A stretch of 64,000 bases of DNA, taken from assembly GCA_934120045.1 (NCBI GenBank), contig CAKOTF010000003.1, positions 131,136 to 195,135 of the forward strand, given 5' to 3'. Shown here in pieces: positions 41,792-56,700 of the stretch. A program made the position numbers and the translations under genes. The notes beneath the pieces are model-generated. The model did not search any database and had not been told where the DNA came from. It worked only from the letters and a program-made list of their open reading frames with translations. Every line of letters begins with the position of its first letter. The stretch's first letter is position 1. This stretch comes from an uncultured Clostridia bacterium. Its GTDB lineage: Bacteria > Bacillota > Clostridia > TANB77 > CAG-508.

Positions 41792-44700
41792 ATGCGAAGA
41801 GATACAAGATTTAGAAAAAAGGTAAAAAATGTAATTATATTAGCAATGATTACAATTATTTTTATAGGAGTATATTTGAATATTAATAATTCAAGAGCGA
41901 AAGAAACAATAAAAATTGAAGCCAATGTATCAGATAGCATTAGTGCAACAAATGTGCAACAAATTGTTCTTGAAGCAACCAAAAATGATTTGGGAAATTA
42001 TGAAATTATATTACCAGAATATGTAAATAATTTAAAAACTGTGCAATATATAAATGAATCAAATAATACAATTCAAGATAATAAGATAATCCTTTCAACA
42101 GATGAGATAAATAATAAAAAAATTTCTTTAAAAGCAGAATTTGATCAAAAAAATGTGACAAAAGATACAGAAAATGTAGTTTTATATAACCAAAAAATAA
42201 ATTTAAATGATAAAGGAATTAGTGTTGATGGATATATGCCATTAAAATCAGAAGTAAATATAACTCAAACAGGAAGTGATATGATATTAAAAGTATTATA
42301 TTCAGATAACAATGGTGAAAAAATTACATATATCCCAAGTGAATATGAACAAACATTAAAAATAACATTAAATAAAAAAATGTATAGGGTAGAACAAAGT
42401 TTAATAAGTTCTACAGATGCAGAATATATAGTAGTAGAGCAAAGCAATTCAGAATTAGTAATAAATAATATATCATCAAATACAATAGATATAACAAATG
42501 AAGAAGTTCCAACAATTATCTCAAGTCAATATAATGGAGAAGATAACAAATATTATTTTGCTGGAGGACCAATAGCAAACTCACAAATAGAAAGTATAAA
42601 ATTTGTTACAAATCCAAAAGAAGTACTTGGAACAAAATGGGATGCGTCAGAGAATGGAGATAATAGTGTAATAGCTGGATATATAGATAGTAATGGAAAT
42701 GAATTATATGAAATATATGTAGCATCAAATTCAGATAAAACAACAAAAGTATATACACCAGAAGACGCAAGTTATATGTTTTATGAATGTAGCAATTTAA
42801 CAACAATAGATATTCAAAATTTAGGTACAAGTAAAACAATAAACATGAACAGCATGTTTGCAATGTGTACAAATATTACAACATTGGAATTACAAAATTT
42901 TGATACAAGTAATGTAGAAGATATGGAAAATATGTTTTTTGGATGTGAAAATCTTGAAACATTAGATATAAGTAATTTTATTACAGCAAAAGTAACAATA
43001 ATGAGTAATATGTTCCAAAATTGTAAAAAGTTAACAGAATTAAATTTGGAAAGTTTTGATACATCTAAAGTAATTGATATGAACAGTATGTTTAATGGAT
43101 GTGAAAGTTTAACAATATTAAATTTAAACAATTTTAATACAACAGAAGTAACAGACATGAGTTGGATGTTTTATAACTGTAAAAATATTACAACTTTAGA
43201 TATAAGCAATTTTGATACAAGTAATGTAATAGATATGAGTGCAATGTTTTCTACATGTGAGAATTTAACAACATTGAATATAAGCAATTTTAATACAACA
43301 GAAGTAACAAGTATGAATGCAATGTTTTCAGACTGTAAGAAATTGCAAATATTGAATATAAGCAATTTTAATATAAGTAAAGTTGAAGATATGAGTTTTA
43401 TGTTTTCTGGATGTAATAAATTATCAGAATTAGACTTAGGAAAACAATTTACAAAAATAGCAAACGAAAATGAAGGAATTTTTGATGGATTAGAAGAAAA
43501 TCAACTAGTAATTAAAGTACCAAGTGCAATATATGCAGGAGAAAATGAGATAAAACTAAATAATGGTTCAACAGATATAATAACTTTCTTAGACAATGTT
43601 AAAGTTGAATGCAAATATAAAATAGAATGGAAAAAAGTATCAAGTTCAGTAGATATTGCTCAAAAACAAATAGATGTTGTTCTACAAGCAGAAGGAGTTA
43701 ATACAACATATGATTCAGCAAAAATCTTGACAGATGAAATTTCAAAATATTTGCAATTATATATAGATGAGAAAATAGTAGATAATGTGACTGTTACGAT
43801 AGAAAATCAAGAAGTAAAAAACGGAAAACTACAATGTACATTGAAAATTAAAAATGAAGGAATAAAAGATGGAGAAGGTATAGCATTAATTATAAAAGAA
43901 GATTCTGCAATAGATAAATATGGTAATGGAAATCTTGAAATAAAATTAATAATTGCAGAACCATTACCTATAATGCAAAATACACAATATAATGGAGATG
44001 ATAATAAATATTATTTTGCAGGAGGAACAATAGAAAATTCGAAAATAGAAAGCATAAAATTTGTTGCAAGTAAAGAAGAAGTTTTAGGTACACAATGGGA
44101 TGCATCAGAAAATGGAAACAATAGTGTAATAGCTGGATATGTAGATAGTAATAATAATGGACTATATGAAATATATGTAGCATCAAACTCAGAAAAAACG
44201 ACAAAAGTATATATGCCAGAAGATGCAAGTTATATGTTTTATGAAGGTAATAATTTAACGACAATAGATTTACAAAATATAAATACAAGTAAAACAATAA
44301 ATATGAACAGTATGTTTGCAACATGTAACAATATTACAACACTAGATTTAAGTAATTTTGATACAAGTGAAGTAACAGATATGGAAAATATGTTCTATAA
44401 GAATGAAAAATTAAGAACATTAAACATAAGTAGTTTTAATACATCAAAAGTAACAACAATGAGCAACATGTTTTCAAATTGTACAAGCTTGGCAGAATTA
44501 GATTTAAATAACTTTAATACAAGTAAAGTAACAGATATGAATAGTATGTTTTTTGAATGTAGAAACTTAACAACATTAAATGTAAGCAACTTTGATACAG
44601 TAGAAACAACAGATATGAGTTGGATGTTTTATAATTGTAACAATTTAACAACATTAGATTTAAGTAGTTTTAATGTAAATAAAGTAGTTGACATGAGTTC

Positions 44701-47700
44701 AATATTTAGTAAATGTAGTAATTTAGAAACTTTGGACTTAGGAAAACAATTTACACAAATCCCAAGTGAATATGAAAATATGTTTGATGGAATAGGAAGT
44801 AATAAAACATTAATAATATATGTCCCAGAAACAATATATTCTGGAGAAAAAGAAATAAGACTAAATAATACATCAGAAGAAAAAATACAAGTATCAAATA
44901 ATGTTACAATAAATTGTAAATATAGAATAGATTTTAAAGAAGTATCTAAAACAATAAATGCAGGACAAAAACAGATAGATTTGGTATTACAAGCAGAAGG
45001 TGTTAATACAACATATAATTTAACTAAACTAACATCAGAAAATTTAGAAGACTATATAGAAATATATGCAAATGGTGTAAAAAGAAATGATGTAACATTA
45101 ACATTGGTAAAACAAGAAGTAATAAGTGGAAATTTACAATGTACATTGAAAATAAATTACGGAAATATTCAAGAGGATGAAGGAACAAAACTAGTGATAA
45201 AAAGAGAAACAGTACAAGACGAATATGGAAATGGTAATCTTGAATATGAGTTAGCACTTATAGAACCAACACCTATAATAAAAAATACACAATATAACGG
45301 AAGTAATAATAAATACTATTTTGCAGGAGGAACAATAGAAAACTCAAAAATAGAAAGCATAAAATTTGTATCAAGTAAAGAAGCTGTTATAGGAACAAAA
45401 TGGGATGCATCAGAAAACGGAGATAACAGTGTAATAGCTGGATATATAGATAGTAATAATAATGGATTATATGAAATATATATAGCATCAAATTCAGTAA
45501 AAACAACAAAGGTATATACACCTGAAGATGTAAGCTATATGTTTTATAGTTGTAATAATTTAACAACAATAGATGTACAAAATTTAGATACAAGCAAAAC
45601 AATAAATATGAATAGTATGTTTGCAATATGTAACAATGTTACAACACTAAATTTAAGTAGTTTTGATACAAGCAAAGTAATAGACATGGAAAATATGTTT
45701 TATAAGAATGAAAAACTAGTAACATTGGATATAAGTAGTTTTAATACATCAGAAGTAACAACAATGAGTAATATGTTTTCAAATTGTACAAGTTTGACAA
45801 AATTAGATTTAAATAACTTTGATACAAGTAAAGTAACAGATATGAACAGTATGTTCTTTGAATGTAGAAACTTAGCTACATTAAACATAAGTAATTTTAA
45901 TACACCTCAAGTAACAGATATGAGTTATATGTTCTATAATAATCAAAAACTAACAACAATAAATGTAAGTAATTTTAATACAAGTAATACAGTATATATG
46001 GGGGCAATGTTTTCTGGATGTAGTGCTATAACAACATTAGATATAAGCAATTTTGATATAAGCAAAGTAGAAGATATGAGTTCAATGTTTAGAAGATGTA
46101 GTAACTTAACAACATTAGATTTAGGAAAAAAATTCACACAAATAGCAAGTGAATATGAAGATATGTTTGATGGAATAGGAAGTAATACAACATTAGTAAT
46201 AAAAGTGCCAGAAGCAATATATTCAGGAGAGAAAGAAATAAGATTAAATAATACATCAGAAGAAAAAATACAATTTCCAAATAATGTTACAATAGATTGC
46301 AAATACAGAATAGACTGGAAAAAAATATCAAGTACAATAAACACAGAACAAAAACAAATTGAATTAATATTACAAGCAGAAGGAATTAATACAACATATA
46401 GTTCTAATAAATTAACAAATTCTAATCTAGAAAAGTATTTCGAAATATATGTTGATAGAGAAAAAACAACAGATATAAATATATCAATAAATAACCAAGA
46501 GGTTATTAATAATAAATTACAATGTACATTAACATTAGGCTTTGAGAATGCAGTAGAAAGTGGAGAAGTAAGTATATTAATTAAAAGAGGAACTACTCAA
46601 GACCAATACGAGAATAGCAACTTAGAACAAAAAATAATAGTTGATAGTGTAGATTTTATAAAACCTTCAATTAAATACACATATTCAAAATCTGATATAG
46701 ATAAAGATAATAAAACATTAACAATTAATTTTACTGCAACAGATAAAAACTTAGATACAGCAGCATCTGTATTACAAAAGAGTGATTTGAGTTTAGCAAT
46801 ATATAATTATGACTCAAATGGAAAAGGATATTGGGAAAATGTAGATATATTAGATGCTAATAATACATTTACTCAAAATATTAATGGAAAAGAAATTGAT
46901 TATGTATTAACAATAAAAACACTTCCAATAGATATTGTAGAAAAATATGCAGGAAGAAGTGGATATGTAACACTTACTATACCAAAAGATAAAATTGTGG
47001 ATACATTTGGAAATAAAAATGATGCAAAAACAATTACAGTAGGAATAAATGAGCCAACAGGAAATGGAAATAATCAGATTGTCGATGTAATAAACCCAAT
47101 ATGGACTGCAAGCAATATGACTTTTGATAATCAACAAGGAAAAATAACATTTAAATTAATTGGAACAGATAAATATTTTAAAGAATCAACATTAACTTCA
47201 AATAAAATAAAAACATTTATTGGCAAAGACGAAATAACTGGAACAATTGATATGAATATTGCGAAAACCAGTGATTTAACAGAAAAAAGAGATGAAGTAA
47301 ATACAGTATATGGAATAGAATATTTAGTAACAATAAGTAATGTAAAATCACTTTATGAAGGTAATTTAAAACTAATAATAAATTCAGCGACTCTTGAAGA
47401 TTTATATGGAAATTTCAGTAAAGAGACAGAAATATCATCATTAGGAATTGTAGATTTCAAGAAACCAAGTATTACAAAAATATCATCAGAAGTAGATAAA
47501 ACAGCTAAAACGGAAAAAATTGTTTTTGAAGTAAGAGATAATTATTTTAAAGCAAGTACTTTAAATAAAAATGATATAAAGATTTTTGTTGATGAAGAGG
47601 ATACTGGAAGTGAATTAACTAAAGAATTATCTGAAAAAGAAATACTTGATGAAAATGGTAAAAAAATCGGAATAAAATATACACTTCTAATAAGTGGATT

Positions 47701-50700
47701 TGAACAAAGAAAAAATGTAAATAACAAAAACTATAAAAATTGGAGTGGAACAGTAAGAATAGAAGTACCAGCTGAAAAAATATCTGATGAATATGGTAAT
47801 TATAATGATAATACAAGTATTGATGGAGATTTTGTAGATGTGATAAAACCATCTATCACATATAAATATCTAACTACAGATATACAAGGAGCAAATGATT
47901 CTGTTAAAATTGTGTTTGATATTACAGATAAATATTATAGTTTAGATGAACTAAAGTTAGAAGATTTGGCTATAAAAATGATGGTTGATGATGAAAGATA
48001 TGATATATTAACAAATAAAAAAGTAGGAATATCTTTTAGTTCAGAAGATATAACAAATACAATTAATATAACCAAAGAAAATGGAGTTCAAAAAGACCAA
48101 TTGAACCAAGTTGTTGGAAAAAGATATACATTAATATTATCAAATTTAAGTAAGTTAATGACAAATGATAATAGACCAACTCTAGATTATAGCGGATTTT
48201 TATCTATATCAATTCCAAAAGATAAAATTCAAGACACAAGTGAAAATAAAAATATTGCTCAAACAATAACAGTTGGAACAAGTATAGATGGAAATGAAAC
48301 AAATGGTGGTTCTGTAATAGTTGATACAGTAAAACCAATATGGAAAGTAACAGAAAATAATAAACAAGTTGATAGTGAAAATACATCAGAAATAGTACTT
48401 CAAGGAACAGATACATATTATTTAAGAAATACATTGACAACAGGAAGATATAATGCAACAGAAATAATGGATAAAATTAAAATATATGTTGATGGAATAC
48501 AGACTTCAAATGGAATAACGATAGAAATTGGAAATGAAAAAGCATTAAAAGAAAATAGAACAATAGACGGAAAAACTGAAGAAGTACAATATGGAGTCGA
48601 ATATAATGTTAAAATTTCTGGATATGATAGTAATGCAAAATTTATTAGAATAGAAATGCAAGAAGGCACATTAGTAGATAAATCAGGAAATTTAAATAAT
48701 AAAACTCAATTAGCAGTATTAAATACACTAAAATCAGCAGTAATAGATAAAGATAGCTCTGGTGTAGTAAAAGAAACAAGCAAATTCTTAGGTGGAAATA
48801 TTAAGAGAAACCAAATAGAAAAAATAAAAATTGTAACAAGTTTAAGTGAAGTAAAAGGAACAACATGGGATGTATCATCAAGTGGTGATAATTCAATATT
48901 AGCAGGATATATTGATGAAGATAACAATGGAAAATATGAAGTATATATTGGAAGTGATTTCAATATATTCGGAAATACAGATTCTAGTTGGCTATTTGCA
49001 CAAATGACTAACTTAAAAATAATTGAAGGATTAAATAATTTATATACTATAAATGTAAAAGATATGAGCCATATGTTTGATGGAAATAAAGTTTTAAGTG
49101 GATTACAATTATCAAATAATTTCAATACAAAATCTGTAACAAATATGAGTCATATGTTTGAAAAATGTGAAATAATTTCAGAATTAGATTTAGGTCCAAA
49201 TTTTGATACAACAAATGTAAAGAACATGCAATATATGTTTGCAGGAAATTCTAATTTAACAAGTTTAGACTTAAAAGAAAAATTTGTAACAAATAATGTA
49301 ACAGATATAAGTCATATGTTTGATGGAAATATAAAAATGAGTTCAATTATAGGAATAAATAAATTTAATACATCAAATGTAACAAATATGAGTGGACTAT
49401 TTAAAAATTGTAATAATATTCCAAAAATAGACTTAGGTAACAATTTCGATACAACAAATGTAACAAATATGGATGAAATGTTCTTTAATTGTACTAATAT
49501 AAGTGAGATTGATTTAGGTATAGCATTTAATAGAATAGCAGAATCACATACAAACTTTACTACTAATTGTGGTACAAATAGTACAAAAATATATGTTGGT
49601 GAAGCAATATATTCAAATGAACATAAATTCAGATTAAATAACTCTTCAAGTGAGACAATAGAATACAATATCGGAACTATTATATGCAAATATCAAATAA
49701 AGATTTCTAAAATTTCAAGTTCTGTAAATGCTAATGATGGAACATTGACAGTTAAATTAAAGGCAACAGGATATAATACAACATATAGTTTAAATTCACT
49801 AGATGAAAGTAAAATAGGAGTATATGTTAATAATGAAAAAGCAGATTCTATAAACAAAACAGTAAATGCTACAGAAGTAAGTGATGGAATAGAATATACA
49901 ATAGTTTTATCAAATTTTGAGCAATCAACATTCCAAAATAATAAAACATATAAAGAATGGAGTGGTAATGTAAGCTTAAAAATTGCAGAAGGTGTTGCAT
50001 CAGATAAATATGGTCATAGAAACTTAGAAACAGAAATAAAAGATGATGAAAAGGATCGTAATACAGAAAACTTTATGTTTGCAGATTTCATAAAACCATC
50101 TATAATATATAGATCAGCAAATACAGAAATTGATGCAGAAAATAAAGTTGTTACAATGAAGTTTGACGTTAGAGATAAATATTATGTATCAAGTAATATA
50201 AATTTATCAGACATAATAATGAAAATATATAATGAGGCAAGTGACAAACAAGATAAATGGGAACAAGCAAAAATAAATAATATTATTTCTTATGAAGAAT
50301 ATGTTAATAATACTTTAAAAGAAAAAGGCTATGAGGGTGTCACTTTAGATGACATGGATGCAGAAACAATTGAAAAATTTGAGAATGGAATTCTTACAGA
50401 AGACTATTATCACCAAAATATAGAGACAAAATTCAACACATTAAGTTTTGAAGCAGATCAAGATGGATGTGGAGGAACATATACATTACAAATAAAAAAT
50501 CTTGAACAAGAAATGGGTGAATTATACAAAAATTATAGTGGATATATAAGTTTCATAATTCCAGAAGGAAAAATACTAGATAAATCAGGAAATAAAAATA
50601 TATCAAAAACAATAACATTAGGAATAAATGATCCCAAAATAGATGAAAATGAGCAACCAATAATTGTTGATGTTGTAAATCCAACTTTAAAAATCGAAAA

Positions 50701-53700
50701 CACAAACATAGATAAAACAAAAGGAGAAGTAACTTTAGACATTGTAGGAACAGATAAATATTATCTTGAAAATACATTAACATTAGACAAAATACATTTA
50801 TTTGTAGATGATGAAGAAACTGAAAAAATACAAAAACAATTTATTATTAATAATGGTGAAACAACTGAAAATGCAAATTCATATGCAATTCCATTATATG
50901 AAAATAGAGAAGGAAAACAAGTTCAATATGGTGTGAAATATCACTTAAAATTAAGTAGAATATCATTAGATAATGACCAAAATAATGAAGAGACTGAAAA
51001 TGGAAAAATAGATATGACAATAGATGAAGGAGTGATTAAAGACAAATCAGGAAATATAAATTCAGAGTCAAAATTCGAAATTTGTGATATTGATACAATT
51101 TCACCAAAAGTAAATAAAATCAGTTCATCTATAGATAAAGTTAACAAAACTGCAGAAATTAAATTTTCTATAACAGATAAACATATAATAGAACCAAACA
51201 TTTCTAATAATTATAGAATATATATTGATGAAGAAGATATAACAGATTCTGTAAATCAACAAATAGAAAAGGAACAGATAATTAAGACAAATTCTTTAGG
51301 AAAAGAAAAATTCATAGGATATAATTATACTATTACATTAAGTAATTTCGAGCAAAAGAGAAAAACTAATGGAAAAAATTATAAAGATTGGAGTGGAACT
51401 TTAAGACTTGAAATAGCAGAAGGTACAGCAGTAGATGAATATGGGAACAAAAACAAAACTACAAGTATTTTTGGAGAATTTGTAGATTTTACAAAACCAT
51501 ATATATCTTATAAATATAGTGAAAATGATATTGATAGAAATAGAGATATTGTTAAATTAGTTTTTGATGTAACAGATAAATATTATGATGCTAGAGATTT
51601 AACATTAGATGATTTACTAATAAAAATAAAAGTTGATGATAAGAGATTTGATATATTAAATAATGATAATGTAAACGTAAATTTAGAATCAAAAGAAATA
51701 AGAGAAACTATTAATAAAACTATTAATGGTAAAGTTGAAATTAACAAAGAAAATCAACTTGTGGGAAAAGAATACACACTAACAATTTCAAATTTATCAA
51801 AAGCAATAAAAGGAGAAGATAGAAAAACATTAGATTATAGTGGTATATTATCAGTATTAATAAATGATGTAGAAAAAGACACAAGTGAAAATATAAACAA
51901 TAAAACAACACTTACAGTTGGTGTAAGCATTATTGGAACAAATGAAACAAATGGTGAAGAAGTAATTGTAGATACTGTAAAACCAATATGGGAAAAGCAA
52001 GAAAATGCTATAACAAATATAGATGAGAATACATTATCAAGTATTGCAATAAAAGGAACAGATACATATTATTCAAGAAATACATTAAGTGATGGTGAAT
52101 ATTCTGCAACACAATTATCAGATAAAATAAAAGTATTTGTAGATAATCAAGAAACAACATCAGGAATAACAATAAACATAAAACAAGAAGAAGCATTGGA
52201 AGAAAATAGAGAAAACTTAGAAACTTATGAAATAAATAGAGTCCAATATGGAGTTGTTTTAAGGATAGAAGTAAAAGGATTTTCTAAATTAGCTGATCAA
52301 GTAAAAATCAAAGTTATGGCAGGAACATTATTAGATTCTTCAGAAAATGCTAATATAGATACAGAATTTATAATGTATAATTGTTTAAAAGAAACAAATA
52401 AAGATATATTATTTAATGAGTCTACTAATAGTTTTGAAGATAATGGATTTTTAGGAAATACATCAGTAAAAAGAAATAAAATAGAAAAAATAACATTTGT
52501 AAATAGTATTGATCAAGTAAAAGGAACAACTTGGAATGCATCTTCAAATGGTGACAGTTCAATAATTGCAGGATATGAAGATAGTGATTCAAATGGATAT
52601 TATGAAATATATATAGGAAGTAATGAAAATATATATGGAAATATAAATTCAAGTTATTTATTTGCTGGAATGGAAAACTTAAAAAATATAGTTGACATGA
52701 ACAATTTATATATGACTAATATTATAAATATAGATTCATTGTTTTTTGGAGATAAAAAACTTCAAAATATAGAATTAGGAACAAATTTTAAAACAAACAA
52801 TGTTACAAATATGGATAATTTATTTAGAGATTGTGAAACTCTAAATGAAATAAAACTAAATTCTGAATTTAATACATTAAAAGTAACTACAATGAAGAAT
52901 ATGTTCAGAAATTGTAAAAATGTAGAAACATTATCATTAGGTACAGAATTTGATACAACAAATGTAACAAATATGTCAAATATGTTTAATGGATTAGAAA
53001 AAATCAGAAACATAAATCTTGAAAATAAATTTAATACAATAAATGTAACAAACATGGAATACATGTTTGCAAACTGTAAGAAATTAAAAGGAATAAATTT
53101 TACAGAAAAATTTAATACAAGCAATGTAGAGAATATGAGATATATGTTCTACAATTGTAATTCTTCTGAATATATTAATTTTGGAGAAAACTTCAATACT
53201 GAAAAAGTAAAAGATATGAGCTATATGTTTGCTGAAAATAATACATTATCATCAATACAATTACCAAATGAATTTAATACTAAGAGTGTAGTAAACATGA
53301 ATGGTATGTTTTACAATTGTAATAATGCTGATGAAATAAATTTAGGAAGTAAATTTTACACTATTAAAGCAAATAATATGAATAATATGTTTGAAAAATG
53401 TAGCAAATTAGTAGCATTAGATTTAGGACCAGCATTTACAAATATAGCAAATTCAAATGCAAATATGTTAAAAGATTGTGGAAAATCAGCAAATTCAACA
53501 ATATATTGTGGTGAAGCAATATATGGTGATGTAAAGAATTTAAGATTAAATTCAAGCTCTTCTGTTCAAGTAAATTATTTAATAGGAAGAATAGAATGTA
53601 AATACAGAATAGAATGGAGTAAAGTAAGCTCAATATTAGATAAAGAAAATAAAAAATTGATAGTTACAATAAAAGCAGAAGGAATTAATACTATATATAA

Positions 53701-56700
53701 AGAAGGAACAGCAACTTTAACAGAAAGAAATATGCATGTTTATGTAGATGGTGAACTTGCAGATGATGGAATAAATGTTGTAAAAACATTAAATTCAGGT
53801 GAGAACATCACAGGTGGAGTACAATATATATTAACAATTGAAAATTTTGAACAACAATCAAAACAAACAGAAAAGAAGTATTACGAATGGAGTGGTAATG
53901 TAAGTGTTCAAATAGATAGAGGAATTGCATTTGATGAGTATGGAAATGGAAATTTAATGAATGAAATAAAAGATGAACAAGTTACAGAAAATACTGATGG
54001 AAAAATGTTCGTTGATTTCATAAAACCAGAAATAACATACAAATATTCAAAGGCAGACATCAATTATGATGATAAAACACTTGAAGTTGTTTTAAAAGTA
54101 TATGATAAATATATTGGAAGAAGTGAGTTGACAACAGATGATATAACAGCTCAAATATATAATGAAGAGACTAAAAAGTATGACACAATAGAAAATGTAT
54201 TAGCGACAATAAATACAAAATATACAGATAATGAGCTAGAAATAAGGTATCAAATAACTAATTTATCAAGAGAATTTATTGAAAAATATGCAAATTATAG
54301 TGGATATATTTCAATAATCGTTCCTGAAAATAAAATATTTGATATGTCTGGAAATGGAAACATTCAAAAAATTATAACAATAGGAATTAATAATCCAGAT
54401 AATACAGGAGAAAATGTAATTGTAGATGTTGTAGATCCAGTATGGCATATTGAAAATGTAAGAACATTTAATAAAAATAAAGGAGAAACAACAGAAGATA
54501 GTTATGTATTAGTTGATTTAATAGGAACAGATAAGTATTTATCAAAATCAATATTATCTGAAAATGATTTATCAATAGCTATAGATGGAGAAATTGTTTC
54601 AACTATAAGTAAAAAATTAGTAGAAAACACTAATGGAAAAAAATATGAAGAAATGTATGAAACAATTGATGGAACCAAGAAACTTTATGGTGTTAAATAT
54701 ACTTTAAAATTATCTAATTTCGAAGCTGGTGAAGAAGTAACAGACAGAGAATTTGCAGAATGGAGTGGTTCAACAACAATAATGGTAGAACCAGGATGCT
54801 TAGAGGATATAAGTAAAAACACTAATAAACAAACAAGTTTAGGAATTGGAATTGTTGATTTCATAAGACCAGAATTTGTACAACAAGATTTAACATCTAC
54901 AGATATAATGTTAGACAAAATAAAGAAAACACAAACAATCAAATTGAGTGCATATGATAAATTTATGTTACCACCAACAGATAAAGAATTAGAAAAAATC
55001 AGAAATTCAATAATTGTATATGTTGATTCTGAAATAGATAGAAATGTTACTAAAAAGTTAGAATATATAGAAAATAAATATGTATTAACATTAAGTAACT
55101 TCAAAGATGGTGGAAATGTAAAGATACAAATACCAGAAAATGTTACAACAGATAAATATGGAAATGGAAACAAAGAATCAATTATTAAAGTTGTAGTAGA
55201 TGAAATATCTCCAACAATAAATTACGAATATTCTAAAGATGAAACTAATAAAGAAGAGAAAAAATATACAATGGAATTTTCTGTATATGATAGACATTAT
55301 AATGATTCAAGTAGAATAACATTAAACAATTTAAATACAATAAGAATGGGAAAATATGACTTGAAAAATCTTAGCCAGTTAAGCCAAATAAATTTAGCAT
55401 TAGAGACTGACGAAGAAAATGATAAAGTATTTAAAATGATAAATGGAGAAAAAGTTTTAGTTGGAAGAAAATATAGATTAGTTATTTCAAATATTGACAA
55501 AGAAAATGGAATAGAATATACAGGAGCAGTTACTATAGTAATATCAGCAAATTCAGTACTTGATAAATATACAAATGGAAATATAGCAACAACAATAACA
55601 TCAGGTGTTTATACAGATGAAAATGGAAATAAAACTCCAGAAGAAATTGTTGATGTAGTATCACCTGTAATTAAAACAGCAAACCTAAAGATACGAAATG
55701 AAACAATGACAATAACATTTGAGGTAAAAGATAGTTCTGGAATTAATGAAGCAACATCAAAATTAATAGATAGTGAAACTAGAAATATAGATTTATCATT
55801 AATATCATTAATAGTTGGAGACAATACACAAAAATTATCTGCAAAAATGATAGGAAATGTAGAAGATATAGTAAATGAAGAAAATAAGAATATAGGATTT
55901 ACATTTACTATAGAAATGCCAAAAGTTCAAGACATAGATAATGCATATTTATTATTCCCACAAGGAATAGTTGAAGATACAAAAGGAAATCAAAACAATT
56001 TGACAAAAATAGTATTATCAACAAAATTACTTGCAGTTGGAAATGAAACAGGTCCAAACAGTGGATTTTTAGGAAATACAAACATAAAAAGAAAAGACAT
56101 ACAAAGTGTAGAATTTGTAAATAATGTAATAATTCCAGTAGAACTACAAGGAACAAAATGGGATGTTTCACAAAGCCAAGATGGTTCAATAACAGCATGG
56201 TATAGAGAAACAGAAAATGGAAAATATGAAGTATATATTGGAAGTGAATTTGAAATAAATGCTAACACAGATTCAAGTTATTTATTTGCTAATATAGGAA
56301 GTAATTGTACAGAAGGAAATATAATAAGAAACCTAAAAGCTTTAAATACAAGTAATACAACAAATATGTCACATATGTTTGAAAACTTTGGAAATAGTTC
56401 AATGACTAAACTTGAATTAGGTGAGAAATTTGATATAAGTAAAGTAACAGATATGACAAAAATGTTCTATAATTGTGGAAAAGATGGAATGCTAGAACTA
56501 GACTTAGGTCCACAGTTTGCCAATATACCAGATAAACATGATGATATTATTACAAATTGTGGTAAAAAAGATGGAGTTATATATGTTGGTGAAGCAATCT
56601 ACTCAGATAGTACAAATTTAAGACTAAATGGAGCATCAAACACAAAAATCAAATACAACATGGGAAGAATAGAATGTAAATATAGAACAGAGTGGTCAAA

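Noticed and set aside
42840..46100. Regularly spaced short repeats resembling an array
   Set aside because: The periodic ATGAGT/ATGTTT-like DNA is in frame and encodes DUF285 leucine-rich units; spacers are coding and related, so it is not CRISPR.
45943..46344. Minus-strand 133-aa ORF inside the giant gene
   Set aside because: Lies antisense to repeat coding DNA with no promoter or site; arises from repeat composition.
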